Source of the DNA: Roseateles depolymerans
GTDB lineage: Bacteria; Pseudomonadota; Gammaproteobacteria; Burkholderiales; Burkholderiaceae_C
DNA length: 64,000 nucleotides
Assembly: GCF_003387155.1 (NCBI RefSeq)
Contig: NZ_QUMT01000001.1
Location: 248,001 to 312,000 of the forward strand
Reading direction: 5' to 3'
The position numbers and the translations under genes are program-made. How positions within the stretch are numbered: position 1 is the first letter of the stretch; each line of letters starts with the position of its first letter. The notes below the pieces were generated by a model. The model saw nothing but the letters and a program-made list of their open reading frames with translations, ran no database searches and was not told the DNA's origin. Below, one piece after another: positions 37,670 to 46,218 of this stretch.

Positions 37670-38884
37670 ATGCGGCTCATGTACATCTGGCAGCGGCCTG
37701 ACTGGCCGAGTTTTCGCTTTGACAGCACCGCGGCGCTTCCCGAACTGGCTGAGGCACATCGGGCGCTGGGCGAACTGGAAGGCCAAGCCCATGCCATCGG
37801 CATGGATGCTGCCAACCAGGTGACGCTGGATGCTTTCTCCAAGGAAGTGGTGGCCACTGCCGCCATTGAAGGGGAAGCGCTGGCCGCCGAGGTCGTCCGG
37901 TCCTCCGTCATGCGGCGCCTGGGGCTCTCGGACGAAGGCGTGGCCGACCGGCATGTGGACGGCCTGGTGGACATCGTCAACGACGCGGTGACCGCCCTCG
38001 ACCAGCCCCTGGATGAAGATCGTCTTTGCCGCTGGCAATCGGCCTTGTTCCCGGGAGGCACGTCCGGCATCGTGCGCATTGCCGTGGGGCGCTATCGCGA
38101 CCATGAGGACCCGATGCAGATCGTCAGTGGCCAGCCCGGTCGGGAGGTCGTGCACTATCAGGCCCCGCCGTCCCACGCCGTGCGGGCGGAAATGGAACGT
38201 TTCCTGGCCTGGTTCGCCGACACGACGCCGTCCAGGCTGCTTACGTCTGATCGGGTGGCCACGCCGCTGGATGGACTGGCCCGTGCCGCCATCGCGCATC
38301 TCTGGTTTGAAAGCATCCATCCGTTCGAGGACGGCAATGGCCGGCTGGGCCGTGCAGTGATGGATCTGGCGCTGGCCCAGCACCAGGGCGGCTCCGTGCG
38401 GCTCTACAGCCTGTCGGGGCAGTTGCTCGCGTCCCGCAAGGCGTATTACGACCAGCTCAACCAGGCCCAGCGCGGCGATCTGGATGTGACGGCCTGGATC
38501 CGGTGGCTGGTGCAGCAGTTCGCGGCGGCCTGTCGGCACGCCACCGGCGTCATCCGAAGCGCCCTGGTCAAGCGCGCCTTCTGGGACCAGCATGCCCACC
38601 AGATGACGCAGGAGCGGCAGCGCAAGGTCGTCCAGCGTCTTCTGGACGACGGCGATGGCGGCTTCCAGGGCGGGCTCAATGCCGACAAATACATGAAGAT
38701 GACAGGCACCTCCAAGGCGACCGCCACCCGGGACCTGATGGCGCTGGTGGCGGCGGGCGTGCTCCGGTCGTCGGGTGCAGGGCGCGCCGTTCGCTACTAC
38801 GTGAACGTGCCGGGCTGGACGCACGGCATCGATCAGTCCTCCACCGCGCCGCCCGCCGACAGCTCGGCCCAGTCCAGTTCCTGA
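37670..38884 (+). CDS. Fic-domain protein (AMPylator-type) with DUF4172-like N-terminus and wHTH C-terminus
   Basis: A 404-residue Fic protein. The N-terminal segment resembles DUF4172 (YIWQRPDWPSF). The inhibitory helix motif is T63-x3-E67-G68, and the core motif HPFEDGNGRLGR spans 217-228 with catalytic H217. This predicts self-inhibited AMP transfer from ATP to a protein hydroxyl. The C-terminal about 60 residues (GTSKATATRDLMALVAAGVL) are a winged HTH, suggesting the protein also binds DNA. Upstream are three palindromes phased at 33 bp. Start codons at 37670 and 37679 are both possible. It overlaps the convergent antiporter gene by 52 bp. Confidence 0.9.
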   Translation: MRLMYIWQRPDWPSFRFDSTAALPELAEAHRALGELEGQAHAIGMDAANQVTLDAFSKEVVATAAIEGEALAAEVVRSSVMRRLGLSDEGVADRHVDGLVDIVNDAVTALDQPLDEDRLCRWQSALFPGGTSGIVRIAVGRYRDHEDPMQIVSGQPGREVVHYQAPPSHAVRAEMERFLAWFADTTPSRLLTSDRVATPLDGLARAAIAHLWFESIHPFEDGNGRLGRAVMDLALAQHQGGSVRLYSLSGQLLASRKAYYDQLNQAQRGDLDVTAWIRWLVQQFAAACRHATGVIRSALVKRAFWDQHAHQMTQERQRKVVQRLLDDGDGGFQGGLNADKYMKMTGTSKATATRDLMALVAAGVLRSSGAGRAVRYYVNVPGWTHGIDQSSTAPPADSSAQSSS

Positions 38885-40395
38885 ATCAGCACCCGGTAGG
38901 CGTGGTCGCCGATCACGTCCTGCTCCCGCAGCTCGACCGCTTTCTGGCGCGCCACCTCGATCGCCTGGCGGCGCAGCGGGCCGCCGGGCACTTCCTCCAG
39001 GGGCGTCTCGCCCCGGTCCTTGGCATTCATGTCCACCACCGCCTGGTATTCCTTGCGCAGCAGGGCCGCCGGAAACGAGGTGTCGTTTTCAATCGAGGCC
39101 AGCAGCGCCTGGTAGATTTGGATGCGCCCGTTGCGGACCTCCTGCCCGACCGGGTCGTTGTCTTCCATGCGCAGCCAGCGGATCAGCGGCTTGAGGGTGA
39201 AGCCCTGCATCACCAGCGTGCCGAAGACGACGCCGAAGGCGCTGAGCAGAATCAGGTCGCGATACGGGAAGGGTGACCCATCCGGCAGGCGCTCCGGCAC
39301 GGCAAAGGCCGCTGCCAGCGTGACGATGCCCCGCATGCCGGCCCAGGACAGCACCATGCCCCCGGCCCAGGCCGGATGCGTGCGAGCGCTGTCCGCCAGC
39401 GCGCCGTGCCGCGAGGTGAAGGCACTGTAGGTCATCACCCAGGCCACCCGGGCCGCGATGGTCACGCCCAGCACGACGGTGGCGAAGATCAGCGCCTCCT
39501 CATGGGTGCCGGAGGCGCCCAGCCGCTGCCAGATCGGTCGCAATTGCAATCCGATCAGCACAAAGGCAAAGGCATTGAGCACAAAGACCACGGTCTCCCA
39601 CACCGCAAAGATGGGCACCCGCAGTCGAGCCGGAATGGTGGTGCCGCCGCCGCGCGAGCTGGTCATGGCAAAGGCCACCATGGTCAGGATGCCGGACAGC
39701 CCCAGCTTCTCCGCCACGATCCACACGCCGAAGGTGCAGCAGAACTGGATCACCAGCGCGGTCGGGGCATGGGCGCTGTGCCGGGTGAGTGGACGCAGCA
39801 AATAGCCGAACACCACACCGGCCACCACGCTGCCCACGACGGTCATCAGCAGGATGGGCGCCAGGGTGCCTGGACCCGGCATGCCGGCCATCACCGTCAT
39901 CAGGGCCAGCCGGTAGATCAGCAGGGCGCTGGCATCGTTGAGCAGGCTTTCGCCCTCCAGGACATTGAGCACCTGGTAAGGCAGGCGCAGCTGCCGCATC
40001 ACGGCCGTGGCGGCCGCCGCATCGGGCGGTGCCACGATGGCGCCCAGCACCACCGCCACGGGCCAGGGCATGTCGGGAATGAGCCAGCGGCTCACCACCG
40101 CCACCACCACCACGGTGGTCCCCACGGCCGCCAGCACCAGGCCCGCCACCGGCCGCCAGTTGGCCTTGAGGTCGCGCTTGGAGGCGTCGTAGGCAGTGTC
40201 CATCAGCACCGGCGCCACAAAGAGCGCCAGGGCCAGTTCAGGGTCCAGCGTCCAGGTCGGGCTGCCCGGCCAGAACGCCAGGGCCATGCCGCCCAGCGCC
40301 AGCAAGGCCGGTGCTGGCGCGCCGAGGCGCCGCGCCAGCATGGCCAGCAGCGCGGCCCCCAGGAGCAGGGCGATGATCCATTCGAAGGTGTGCAT
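38833..40395 (-). CDS. CPA1-family Na+/H+ antiporter (NhaP/YjcE-like)
   Basis: A 520-residue protein with about 12 TM helices. The exchanger core shows VAPPDAAAATAV and LEGESLLNDASALLIY, the ND-containing motif of CPA1 proteins with paired acidic residues, followed by MAWAGMRG-like WAGMRGIVTLAAAFA. A cytosolic C-terminal about 110 residues is helical and charged. It exports Na+ (or K+) in exchange for H+. The start MHTFEWIIALL is chosen over an upstream reading. Its 3' end overlaps the Fic gene tail to tail. Confidence 0.9.
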   Translation of the reverse strand: MHTFEWIIALLLGAALLAMLARRLGAPAPALLALGGMALAFWPGSPTWTLDPELALALFVAPVLMDTAYDASKRDLKANWRPVAGLVLAAVGTTVVVVAVVSRWLIPDMPWPVAVVLGAIVAPPDAAAATAVMRQLRLPYQVLNVLEGESLLNDASALLIYRLALMTVMAGMPGPGTLAPILLMTVVGSVVAGVVFGYLLRPLTRHSAHAPTALVIQFCCTFGVWIVAEKLGLSGILTMVAFAMTSSRGGGTTIPARLRVPIFAVWETVVFVLNAFAFVLIGLQLRPIWQRLGASGTHEEALIFATVVLGVTIAARVAWVMTYSAFTSRHGALADSARTHPAWAGGMVLSWAGMRGIVTLAAAFAVPERLPDGSPFPYRDLILLSAFGVVFGTLVMQGFTLKPLIRWLRMEDNDPVGQEVRNGRIQIYQALLASIENDTSFPAALLRKEYQAVVDMNAKDRGETPLEEVPGGPLRRQAIEVARQKAVELREQDVIGDHAYRVLIQELDWAELSAGGAVED

Positions 40396-40486
40396 GAGCG
40401 CCGTTCGGAGCGGCCCGTGCGGGCCGCGTGCGCCTCTTGGGCAAGAGGGGTGCCGCCCCGTCATGAAGCAACGCCATAATCCGCCC

Positions 40487-40640
40487 GACTCCTGTTCGCC
40501 AAGCCTGTCGGAGGCTCTGGCTTCCGGGCCGCGGGGCATCCCCGTGGCATCGCATTGAGTGACGCATTCCGGCGCGAGATCCGCCTTGCGCTTCGCGCAA
40601 CACAGAACTCGCAGGACCGGCTCGTTGGCAGACGGGAGTC
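40487..40640 (+). ncRNA. Candidate retron msr-msd region upstream of the reverse transcriptase
   Basis: A 10-bp pairing (with two G-T wobbles) between 40487-40496 and 40631-40640 closes a segment with three nested hairpins: 40498-40521, 40528-40548 (9-bp stem, CAT loop), and 40569-40620 (CCGG/CCGG and GCGAG/CTCGC stems around a TTGCGC/GCGCAA tip). Retron RNAs have this layout: a1/a2 repeats enclosing short msr hairpins and a longer msd hairpin, upstream of the RT. The G at 40498 just after a1 could be the branching base. High GC makes chance stems likely, so this is a hypothesis. Confidence 0.4.
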
Positions 40641-40701
40641 ACCTTTTTGGCGCGGCGGCAGTCCGAACCGGCCCGTCCCTGTTGACTTGCCCTCGACCGT
40701 C

Positions 40702-42078
40702 ATGACTTCCTCGGCGTCCCTGACCTATCCCCGCTGGATTGCGCTGGCGCTGGCCCGCGCCTTCCAGACGGACGACGACGCGCCGGGCGGTCGCAGCCCC
40801 CAGGCGCTGCTGGGCCGGGGCATGGCCTGCGTCGGTGAGGAGCACCGGCGTTGGCTGCTGCCGCTGTGCCAGCACCTGGCGAGCTTGAGCGCACCCGTCT
40901 GGCTCGGCATGACGCCGCGCACCCTGGCCGAGCATCTGGATCAGCGTCCTGAATTCTTCGACGCTTGGGATCCCGCGGGTCCGCGCCTGCAGGTGCGTCG
41001 GCTGTTGCTGCGCCCGGCCCGCATGACGCCGCCGCCCTTTGCGCTGGAAGATCTGCCCCTGCCTGCCTGGCACACCGTGGCGGACCTGGCGGCCGGATTG
41101 GGGATCGACCTGTCGATGCTGGACGTGCTGGCCGGACCCGCACAGCGCTATCGGGAGGCGGAGGCACGGCCTCATCGTCCCCATGTGCAGGCCATTCGCC
41201 ACTACCGCGCCGTGCTGGTGCCCAAGCGGCGGGGCGGCCTTCGTTTGATCGAGGCGCCGATGCCCGCGCTCAAGGCGGTGCAGCGACGTTTGCTGCGCAG
41301 CCTGCTGGACCTGGTGCCGGTGCATGAAGCCGCCCATGGGTTCGTCGCGGGACGCAATGTGGCCAGCCACGCCGGGCTGCATGCCGGGCAGGACTGGGTG
41401 TTCCGCTTTGACCTGCAGGACTTCTTTCCCGGCATCGGTGCGGCCCGCATCCGGGCCCTGTTCCGCACGCTCGGCATGGAGGAAGCGGTGGCCGAATACC
41501 TCACCACGCTCTGCACCGTTCGCACGCCGCGAGCGGTCCGGGAGCGTCTGCAGGATGACGGCGGCTTGACGTGGATCGACACCCGCCGGCTCGCCGCTCC
41601 CCACCTGCCGCAGGGCGCCCCCACCTCGCCCCAGCTCGCCAACCTCTGTGCCTTCCGGCTGGACCTTCGCCTGGACGGCCTGGCGGCGCGATTTGGCGCG
41701 CAGTACTCCCGCTATGCCGACGATCTGGTCTTCTCCGGCGCCGGCACACCGGCGCTGGATGCGGTCACCCTGCATGCCTGGGTGAAGGCCATCGTGGAAG
41801 AGGAGGGCTTTCGGCTGCGCCCGGACAAGACCCGCTTGATGCGCGCCGGCGGCCGGCAGACGGTGACAGGCCTGGTCGTGAACGAGACCCCGCACATCGC
41901 GCGCGCCGACTACGATCGCCTGCGCGCCGAGATGCATCGCCTCGGCCGCGAGCCCGCCGTGGACCTGTCGCTGCGGGCGCCCCTGCTGGGCCGGCTGGCC
42001 TGGGCGCGTCAGTTCGTGGCGCCTACCCGCGCAGCCAAGCTGCAGCGCCTCTTCGATGCCATTTCCTTCGTTCAGTAG
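40702..42078 (+). CDS. Retron-type reverse transcriptase with N-terminal extension
   Basis: A 458-residue RT. The palm carries FRFDLQDFF (D237), LPQGAPTSPQLAN (302-314) and the catalytic YADD (338-341). VTG at 388-390 matches the retron-specific VTG motif, and HAGLH at 223-227 sits where retrons carry NAxxH, here with His for Asn. An N-terminal extension of about 165 residues precedes the fingers, as in the long RTs of myxobacterial Mx162-type retrons. A structured segment lies 61 bp upstream. No intron maturase, integrase or Cas domain is seen. A group of non-retron unknown RTs is the alternative. The ATG is used rather than an upstream TTG. Confidence 0.88.
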   Translation: MTSSASLTYPRWIALALARAFQTDDDAPGGRSPQALLGRGMACVGEEHRRWLLPLCQHLASLSAPVWLGMTPRTLAEHLDQRPEFFDAWDPAGPRLQVRRLLLRPARMTPPPFALEDLPLPAWHTVADLAAGLGIDLSMLDVLAGPAQRYREAEARPHRPHVQAIRHYRAVLVPKRRGGLRLIEAPMPALKAVQRRLLRSLLDLVPVHEAAHGFVAGRNVASHAGLHAGQDWVFRFDLQDFFPGIGAARIRALFRTLGMEEAVAEYLTTLCTVRTPRAVRERLQDDGGLTWIDTRRLAAPHLPQGAPTSPQLANLCAFRLDLRLDGLAARFGAQYSRYADDLVFSGAGTPALDAVTLHAWVKAIVEEEGFRLRPDKTRLMRAGGRQTVTGLVVNETPHIARADYDRLRAEMHRLGREPAVDLSLRAPLLGRLAWARQFVAPTRAAKLQRLFDAISFVQ

Positions 42079-42087
42079 ACTCCCCGC

Positions 42088-42765
42088 ATGATCACCGTTC
42101 ACCACCTCAACAATTCCCGCTCGCAGCGGGTGCTGTGGCTGCTTGAAGAGCTGGGCCTGCCCTACGAAATCAAGCACTATCAGCGCGACCCGCAGACGAT
42201 GCTGGCACCCCCCGAACTGCGAAGGGTGCACCCCCTGGGCAAGTCGCCGGTCATCACCGACGGCGAGCTGGTGATCGCCGAATCGGGCGCCATCCTGGAA
42301 TACCTGGTGGACCGGTATGGCGAGGGACGCTTCAAGCCGGCTCCCGGCACCCCCGAGGCGCTGCGCTATCGCTACTGGATGCACTATGCCGAAGGCTCGG
42401 CCATGCCGCCGCTGCTGCTCAAGCTGGTCTTCGACCGCATAGAGTCCGGCCCGGTCCCGTTCTTCATCAAGCCGATTGCCAAGGCGATTGCGGGCAAGGC
42501 GAAGTCGTCGTTTGTGCTGCCGCAGATCGCCAACCACATGAACTATCTGGAGGCGGAGCTGGGCAAGAGCGAATGGTTTGCCGGAGCGTCGTTCACCGCG
42601 GCCGACGTGCAGATGAGCTTCCCGCTGGAAGCGGCGGCGGCGCGGGGCGGTGAAGCGGCGCGGCAGCCGCGCATCACGGAGTTTCTGGCACGCATCCATG
42701 CCCGGCCGGCCTACCAGCGTGCGCTGGAAAAAGGCGGACCTTACGCCTTGCTCGGCAAGTCCTGA
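42088..42765 (+). CDS. Glutathione S-transferase
   Basis: A 225-residue GST. The N-terminal thioredoxin-fold domain has MITVHHLNNSRSQRVLWLLEELGLPYE and the cis-Pro GKSPVITDGELVIAESGAILEYL motif that binds the glutathione gamma-glutamyl group; an alpha-helical C-terminal domain contains WFAGASFTAADVQMSF (N-capping motif). A Ser near residue 10 is the likely catalytic group. It conjugates or reduces electrophiles. It begins 9 bp after the RT stop, but there is no evidence it is a retron effector. Confidence 0.92.
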   Translation: MITVHHLNNSRSQRVLWLLEELGLPYEIKHYQRDPQTMLAPPELRRVHPLGKSPVITDGELVIAESGAILEYLVDRYGEGRFKPAPGTPEALRYRYWMHYAEGSAMPPLLLKLVFDRIESGPVPFFIKPIAKAIAGKAKSSFVLPQIANHMNYLEAELGKSEWFAGASFTAADVQMSFPLEAAAARGGEAARQPRITEFLARIHARPAYQRALEKGGPYALLGKS

Positions 42766-42883
42766 GTGACAGAGGGCTGACGGGCGGTGCGCGGTTCCTA
42801 TGAGCAGGCACGCGCGGATGGAGACTGACTACACTGCCGGGCCCTGCTGACCTCCCTGGTGCCCTGTTCCGGCGCCGCGCCCC

Positions 42884-43813
42884 ATGCAAGCCCTGCTCGA
42901 CCACATTGCCACCCTGGACCGACCGACTCAGGCGGTGCGCCTGTTCCACGGCCGTGGTGGCCGTTATCCCGGTCATGAGCAATGGGCCCTGGATGCCTTC
43001 CCGCCGGTGCTGCTGCTGACCAGTTTCGCGCCCGTGCCCGACGAGCAGTTGCAGACCCTGGATGCCGCCCTGCACCGCCGCTGGGCCGAGATCGCCCCGG
43101 GCGAACCGCTGAACTGGGTGTTCCAGCAGCGCGATGAATTCCGGGTGACCAACCGCCTGATGGCCGGCCAGGTGCCCGACCCGCATGAGGTGGACGAAGA
43201 CGGCACCCGCTTTGGCGTGCATCTGCTGCATGGGCAGAACCACGGCTTCTTCCTGGACATGGCGCAAGGCCGCCGATGGGTGCGGCAGTGGGCCCAGTCA
43301 CGTCCTGGCGGCAAGGTGCTCAACCTCTTTGCCTACACCTGTGCCTTCTCGGTGGTGGCCTTGCAGGCGGGAGCCTCGGAAGTGGTCAATGTGGACATGG
43401 CCTCCGGGGCGCTGTCCATCGGACGGCGCAATCATCAGCTCAATGGCGTGTCGCAGGGGGCCCAGTTCCTGGCGCACGACATCTTCAACTCCTGGGCCAA
43501 GATCCGCCGCGGCGGTCCCTACGACCTGGTCATCATGGACCCGCCCAGCTTCCAGAAAGGCAGCTTCGTGGCGACCAAGGACTATGCGCGCCTGATCCGG
43601 CGCCTGCCCGAGCTGGTGGCGCCGGAAGGGCAAGCCCTGGTGTGTCTGAACACGCCCAAGCTGGACACGCAGTTCCTGCGTGACCTCATCCGCACCGAGG
43701 CGCCGGACTTCGACGTCGTGGAGCGGCTGCCCAACCCTGCCGCCTTCGAGGATGTGGATCCGGAGCGGGCGCTGAAGGTGCTGGTGGTGCGACCCGCCGC
43801 CCCGCGCTCATAA
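42884..43813 (+). CDS. RlmI/RlmK-like SAM-dependent methyltransferase
   Basis: A 309-residue methyltransferase. The SAM-binding segment is VLNLFAYTCAFSVVALQAGA, followed by the acidic VDMASGA and the catalytic/binding IMDPPSFQKG (DPPS, the NPPY-like motif of m5C/m2G enzymes). The N-terminal about 100 residues differ from the PUA domain of RlmI. A role in rRNA base methylation is the best inference. Its stop overlaps the convergent hybrid kinase stop by 6 bp. Confidence 0.82.
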   Translation: MQALLDHIATLDRPTQAVRLFHGRGGRYPGHEQWALDAFPPVLLLTSFAPVPDEQLQTLDAALHRRWAEIAPGEPLNWVFQQRDEFRVTNRLMAGQVPDPHEVDEDGTRFGVHLLHGQNHGFFLDMAQGRRWVRQWAQSRPGGKVLNLFAYTCAFSVVALQAGASEVVNVDMASGALSIGRRNHQLNGVSQGAQFLAHDIFNSWAKIRRGGPYDLVIMDPPSFQKGSFVATKDYARLIRRLPELVAPEGQALVCLNTPKLDTQFLRDLIRTEAPDFDVVERLPNPAAFEDVDPERALKVLVVRPAAPRS

Positions 43814-45670
43814 CATCGCCAGGCCCGTATCGCCGAAGCGGCTTTCGGGGAAGCCCTGCGCGGCCAGGGCGGTCAGCTCGGCCAGTTCCTCATAGGAGCG
43901 GGCCTTCTGCAGCACCGCCATCTGCCCCAGGGACGCCGCGGCCGCCTCGAGCTCTTCCGACACAAAACCGGTGGTCACCACGATCGGCAGCGACGGGTCG
44001 ATCGCCCGCGCCGCCACCGCCAGCTCCGCACCGTTCATGTTGGGCATGTTGAAGTCGGTCACCAGCACCTGGAAGCGGCCGGGCGTGGACTGCATGGCCG
44101 CCAGGAACTCGTCCGGCGACGCAAAGGCCGTGACCGCAAAACCGGCCTTGAGAAGCAACTGCTCGACCATCATCAGCACGATCGGGTCGTCGTCCACATA
44201 GGCCACCGGCTCGCCATGACCGGGGCGCATCGCTTCCTGCAGGGCCTCGACCTTGACCGGCCCCTGGGATTCCACCACGGGCAGGTAGACCATGAAGCAG
44301 GTGCCGACGCCCGGTGTGGAGCGCACATCGATGGCGCCGCTGTGCGCGTCCACGATGCCGTGCAGCATGTGCAGGCCCAGGCCGGTGCCCTGGCCGCGCG
44401 GCTTGGTGGTGAAGAAGGGCTCGAACAGGCGCGCCTTGATGGCCTCGGTCATGCCCACGCCGTCGTCTTCCACGCACAGCTCCGCATATTGCGTGGGCGC
44501 CAGTTGCCCGATGGTGCAGACCCGCGGCGTATGCACAGTGACGCAGCGCAGCCGGATGTGGATGGTGCCCTGGCTGCCTTCCATCGCCTGCCAGGCATTG
44601 GTGCAGAGATTCAGCACCAACTGCTGCATCTCCGACGGACTGACGGTGGCCACGCAGGACTCGTCGCCCAGGTCCACCTGCAGCCGCACCGACGAGGGCA
44701 GGGTGGCCTTGAGCAGGTCCACCGCCTCGCGCACCAGCGGCTGCAGCGGCTGGCGACTGAATTCCTCGCCGCCGCCCCGCGCGAAGGCCAGGATGCGCTC
44801 GACCAGTTCCCGTGCCCGGGAACCGGCGCGGCGGATCTGGTCCATGTGCCCGCGCAGCGGCGAGCCGGCGGGGGCGTCATCGGCCACCATGCCGGCGTGA
44901 CCCAGGATGGCGGCCAGGATGTTGTTGAAATCGTGGGCGATGCCGCCGGCCAGGGTGCCCAGGCTCTCCATCCGCTGGGCGCGCAGCAGCTTGTCTTCCA
45001 GCTGCTGGCGGGCGGCTTCATCGGCCTTGCGGCTGGTGATGTCGATCAGCAGGACGATGGCCCCGTCCTCGCAGGGGAAGGCGCGGAACTCGAACCACTT
45101 GTCCAGGCGTTCGATGTGGTCCTCGAAGGCGTAGGGCCGGCCCGCCAGCAGGGCAGGACGCGCTTCACCGTCCAGCCGCTGCAGGGCGCTGGCGGGGAAA
45201 CACTCGTGATAGGGACGCCCCACCAGGGAATGGCGCGAACGCTGGGTGGCATGTTCAAAGGCGGTGTTGACGAACTCCACCATGCCGTCCGAGCGCAGCA
45301 GGATCAGCGCATCGGTGAGGTATTCGAGGGCGGCCAGCAGCTTGTCACTCAGCGGCCGCTCCCGGGCCAGCGAGACGCAGCGCGCCGTGGCGTCCAGATA
45401 GGTCTGCACCGTCTGCGTGGCGGTGTGGAAGGCGCGCATCTCGTCGCGGGTGAGCGTGCGGGGCTGCGCGGCCATGACCCGCAGCTGGGCCGAGGCATGT
45501 TCCCAGTCCACGTCCAGCGCGGCCAGCACTTCGCCTGCGGAGCCCTGACCGCGGGCCACCACCTGACCGTCCCACACCAGTTCGCAGGCCTGCGCACCGC
45601 AGGCCTGGGCCACGCTGTCCAGCAGCGCCGTGAGAACGCGTGGGTCGCCTGGAACGACGCGCGCAAGCAT
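43808..45670 (-). CDS. Hybrid sensor histidine kinase, PAS-HisKA-HATPase-REC
   Basis: A 620-residue soluble kinase. The N-terminal about 120 residues are unassigned (MLARVVPGDPRVLTALL), then PAS (about 125-220), HisKA with GGIAHDFNNILAAILGHAG, HATPase with NLCTNAWQAM, DDGVGM and GQGTGLGLHMLHG, and REC with VAYVDDDPIV and VLVTDFNMPNMNG. It shares the DFNN H-box with the kinase at 18727, so the two are related subfamily members. No partner regulator is adjacent. It was placed as cytosolic because no TM segment is seen. Confidence 0.9.
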   Translation of the reverse strand: MLARVVPGDPRVLTALLDSVAQACGAQACELVWDGQVVARGQGSAGEVLAALDVDWEHASAQLRVMAAQPRTLTRDEMRAFHTATQTVQTYLDATARCVSLARERPLSDKLLAALEYLTDALILLRSDGMVEFVNTAFEHATQRSRHSLVGRPYHECFPASALQRLDGEARPALLAGRPYAFEDHIERLDKWFEFRAFPCEDGAIVLLIDITSRKADEAARQQLEDKLLRAQRMESLGTLAGGIAHDFNNILAAILGHAGMVADDAPAGSPLRGHMDQIRRAGSRARELVERILAFARGGGEEFSRQPLQPLVREAVDLLKATLPSSVRLQVDLGDESCVATVSPSEMQQLVLNLCTNAWQAMEGSQGTIHIRLRCVTVHTPRVCTIGQLAPTQYAELCVEDDGVGMTEAIKARLFEPFFTTKPRGQGTGLGLHMLHGIVDAHSGAIDVRSTPGVGTCFMVYLPVVESQGPVKVEALQEAMRPGHGEPVAYVDDDPIVLMMVEQLLLKAGFAVTAFASPDEFLAAMQSTPGRFQVLVTDFNMPNMNGAELAVAARAIDPSLPIVVTTGFVSEELEAAAASLGQMAVLQKARSYEELAELTALAAQGFPESRFGDTGLAML

Positions 45671-46218
45671 GCAGCCCCTTTCAAGAGGTCATTGGGAGAA
45701 CAAAAGATGCCAAGAGACGCGAGTTCTACGCCGTACGCGGCGGAGCAATTCGCGGGCCCGCTGCCGCGAATCCGGGACAGCGGCGAACCGTGGAAATACC
45801 TAATAGCCGATTGTCCGTATCGCCGCCTTCCGGAATCCAGAAGGGTGTAAGCGGAGGTGACAAGGCTGTTCGTGAATCGGTCGGGTGTGCCGATTGAGAG
45901 AAGTGGCTCCACGAGAACGCTGCGGATGCCGAGTGTTGTCAGGCCATTCCGGTGGCGATGGCGCACTTATATCCAACCCGCTGCGACGGTGTGGTGCGTG
46001 CAGTGCCAAGCCTGTGCAAGCTGGACCACACGTCTGTGGTGCATGCGGCGCCTTGGCAGTGCAGACGGCGGCGTGTCACTGATTCATGCGCAGCAAGGCA
46101 GCGACAGGATCCAGCGCCGGACATCGCCGGGCATCGCCGGACAGAGGCTGTCAAATTTGGCGACACCCTGATCCGGCGACGGAGGCGCGCCACTGCGCGA
46201 CCTCCGTGTCCCCTGGCC
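45671..46218. other. Intergenic stretch without a supported gene
   Basis: 548 bp between the kinase start and the csgG-like stop, both on the minus strand. I see no convincing ORF on either strand. It contains near-identical ATCGCCGG copies around 46120-46140 and a hairpin near 46179. The AT-richer first 200 bp probably hold the kinase promoter. Confidence 0.5.
46179..46207 (-). terminator. Hairpin ACGGAGG-CGCGC-CACT-GCGCG-A-CCTCCGT after the csgG-like gene
   Basis: A 12-bp stem with one bulged A and a CACT loop, 12 bp beyond the stop codon of the csgG-like gene on the minus strand. There is no T-tract, so it may be an RNA-stabilising or Rho-assisted end. Confidence 0.45.

Noticed and set aside
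40555-40701. TTG-initiated N-terminal extension of the reverse transcriptase
   Set aside because: The ATG at 40702 is the better start, and the extension would overlap the candidate msr-msd region.
42088-42765. GST as the effector of the retron-like system
   Set aside because: It is a typical complete GST with no known link to retrons; closeness alone is weak support.
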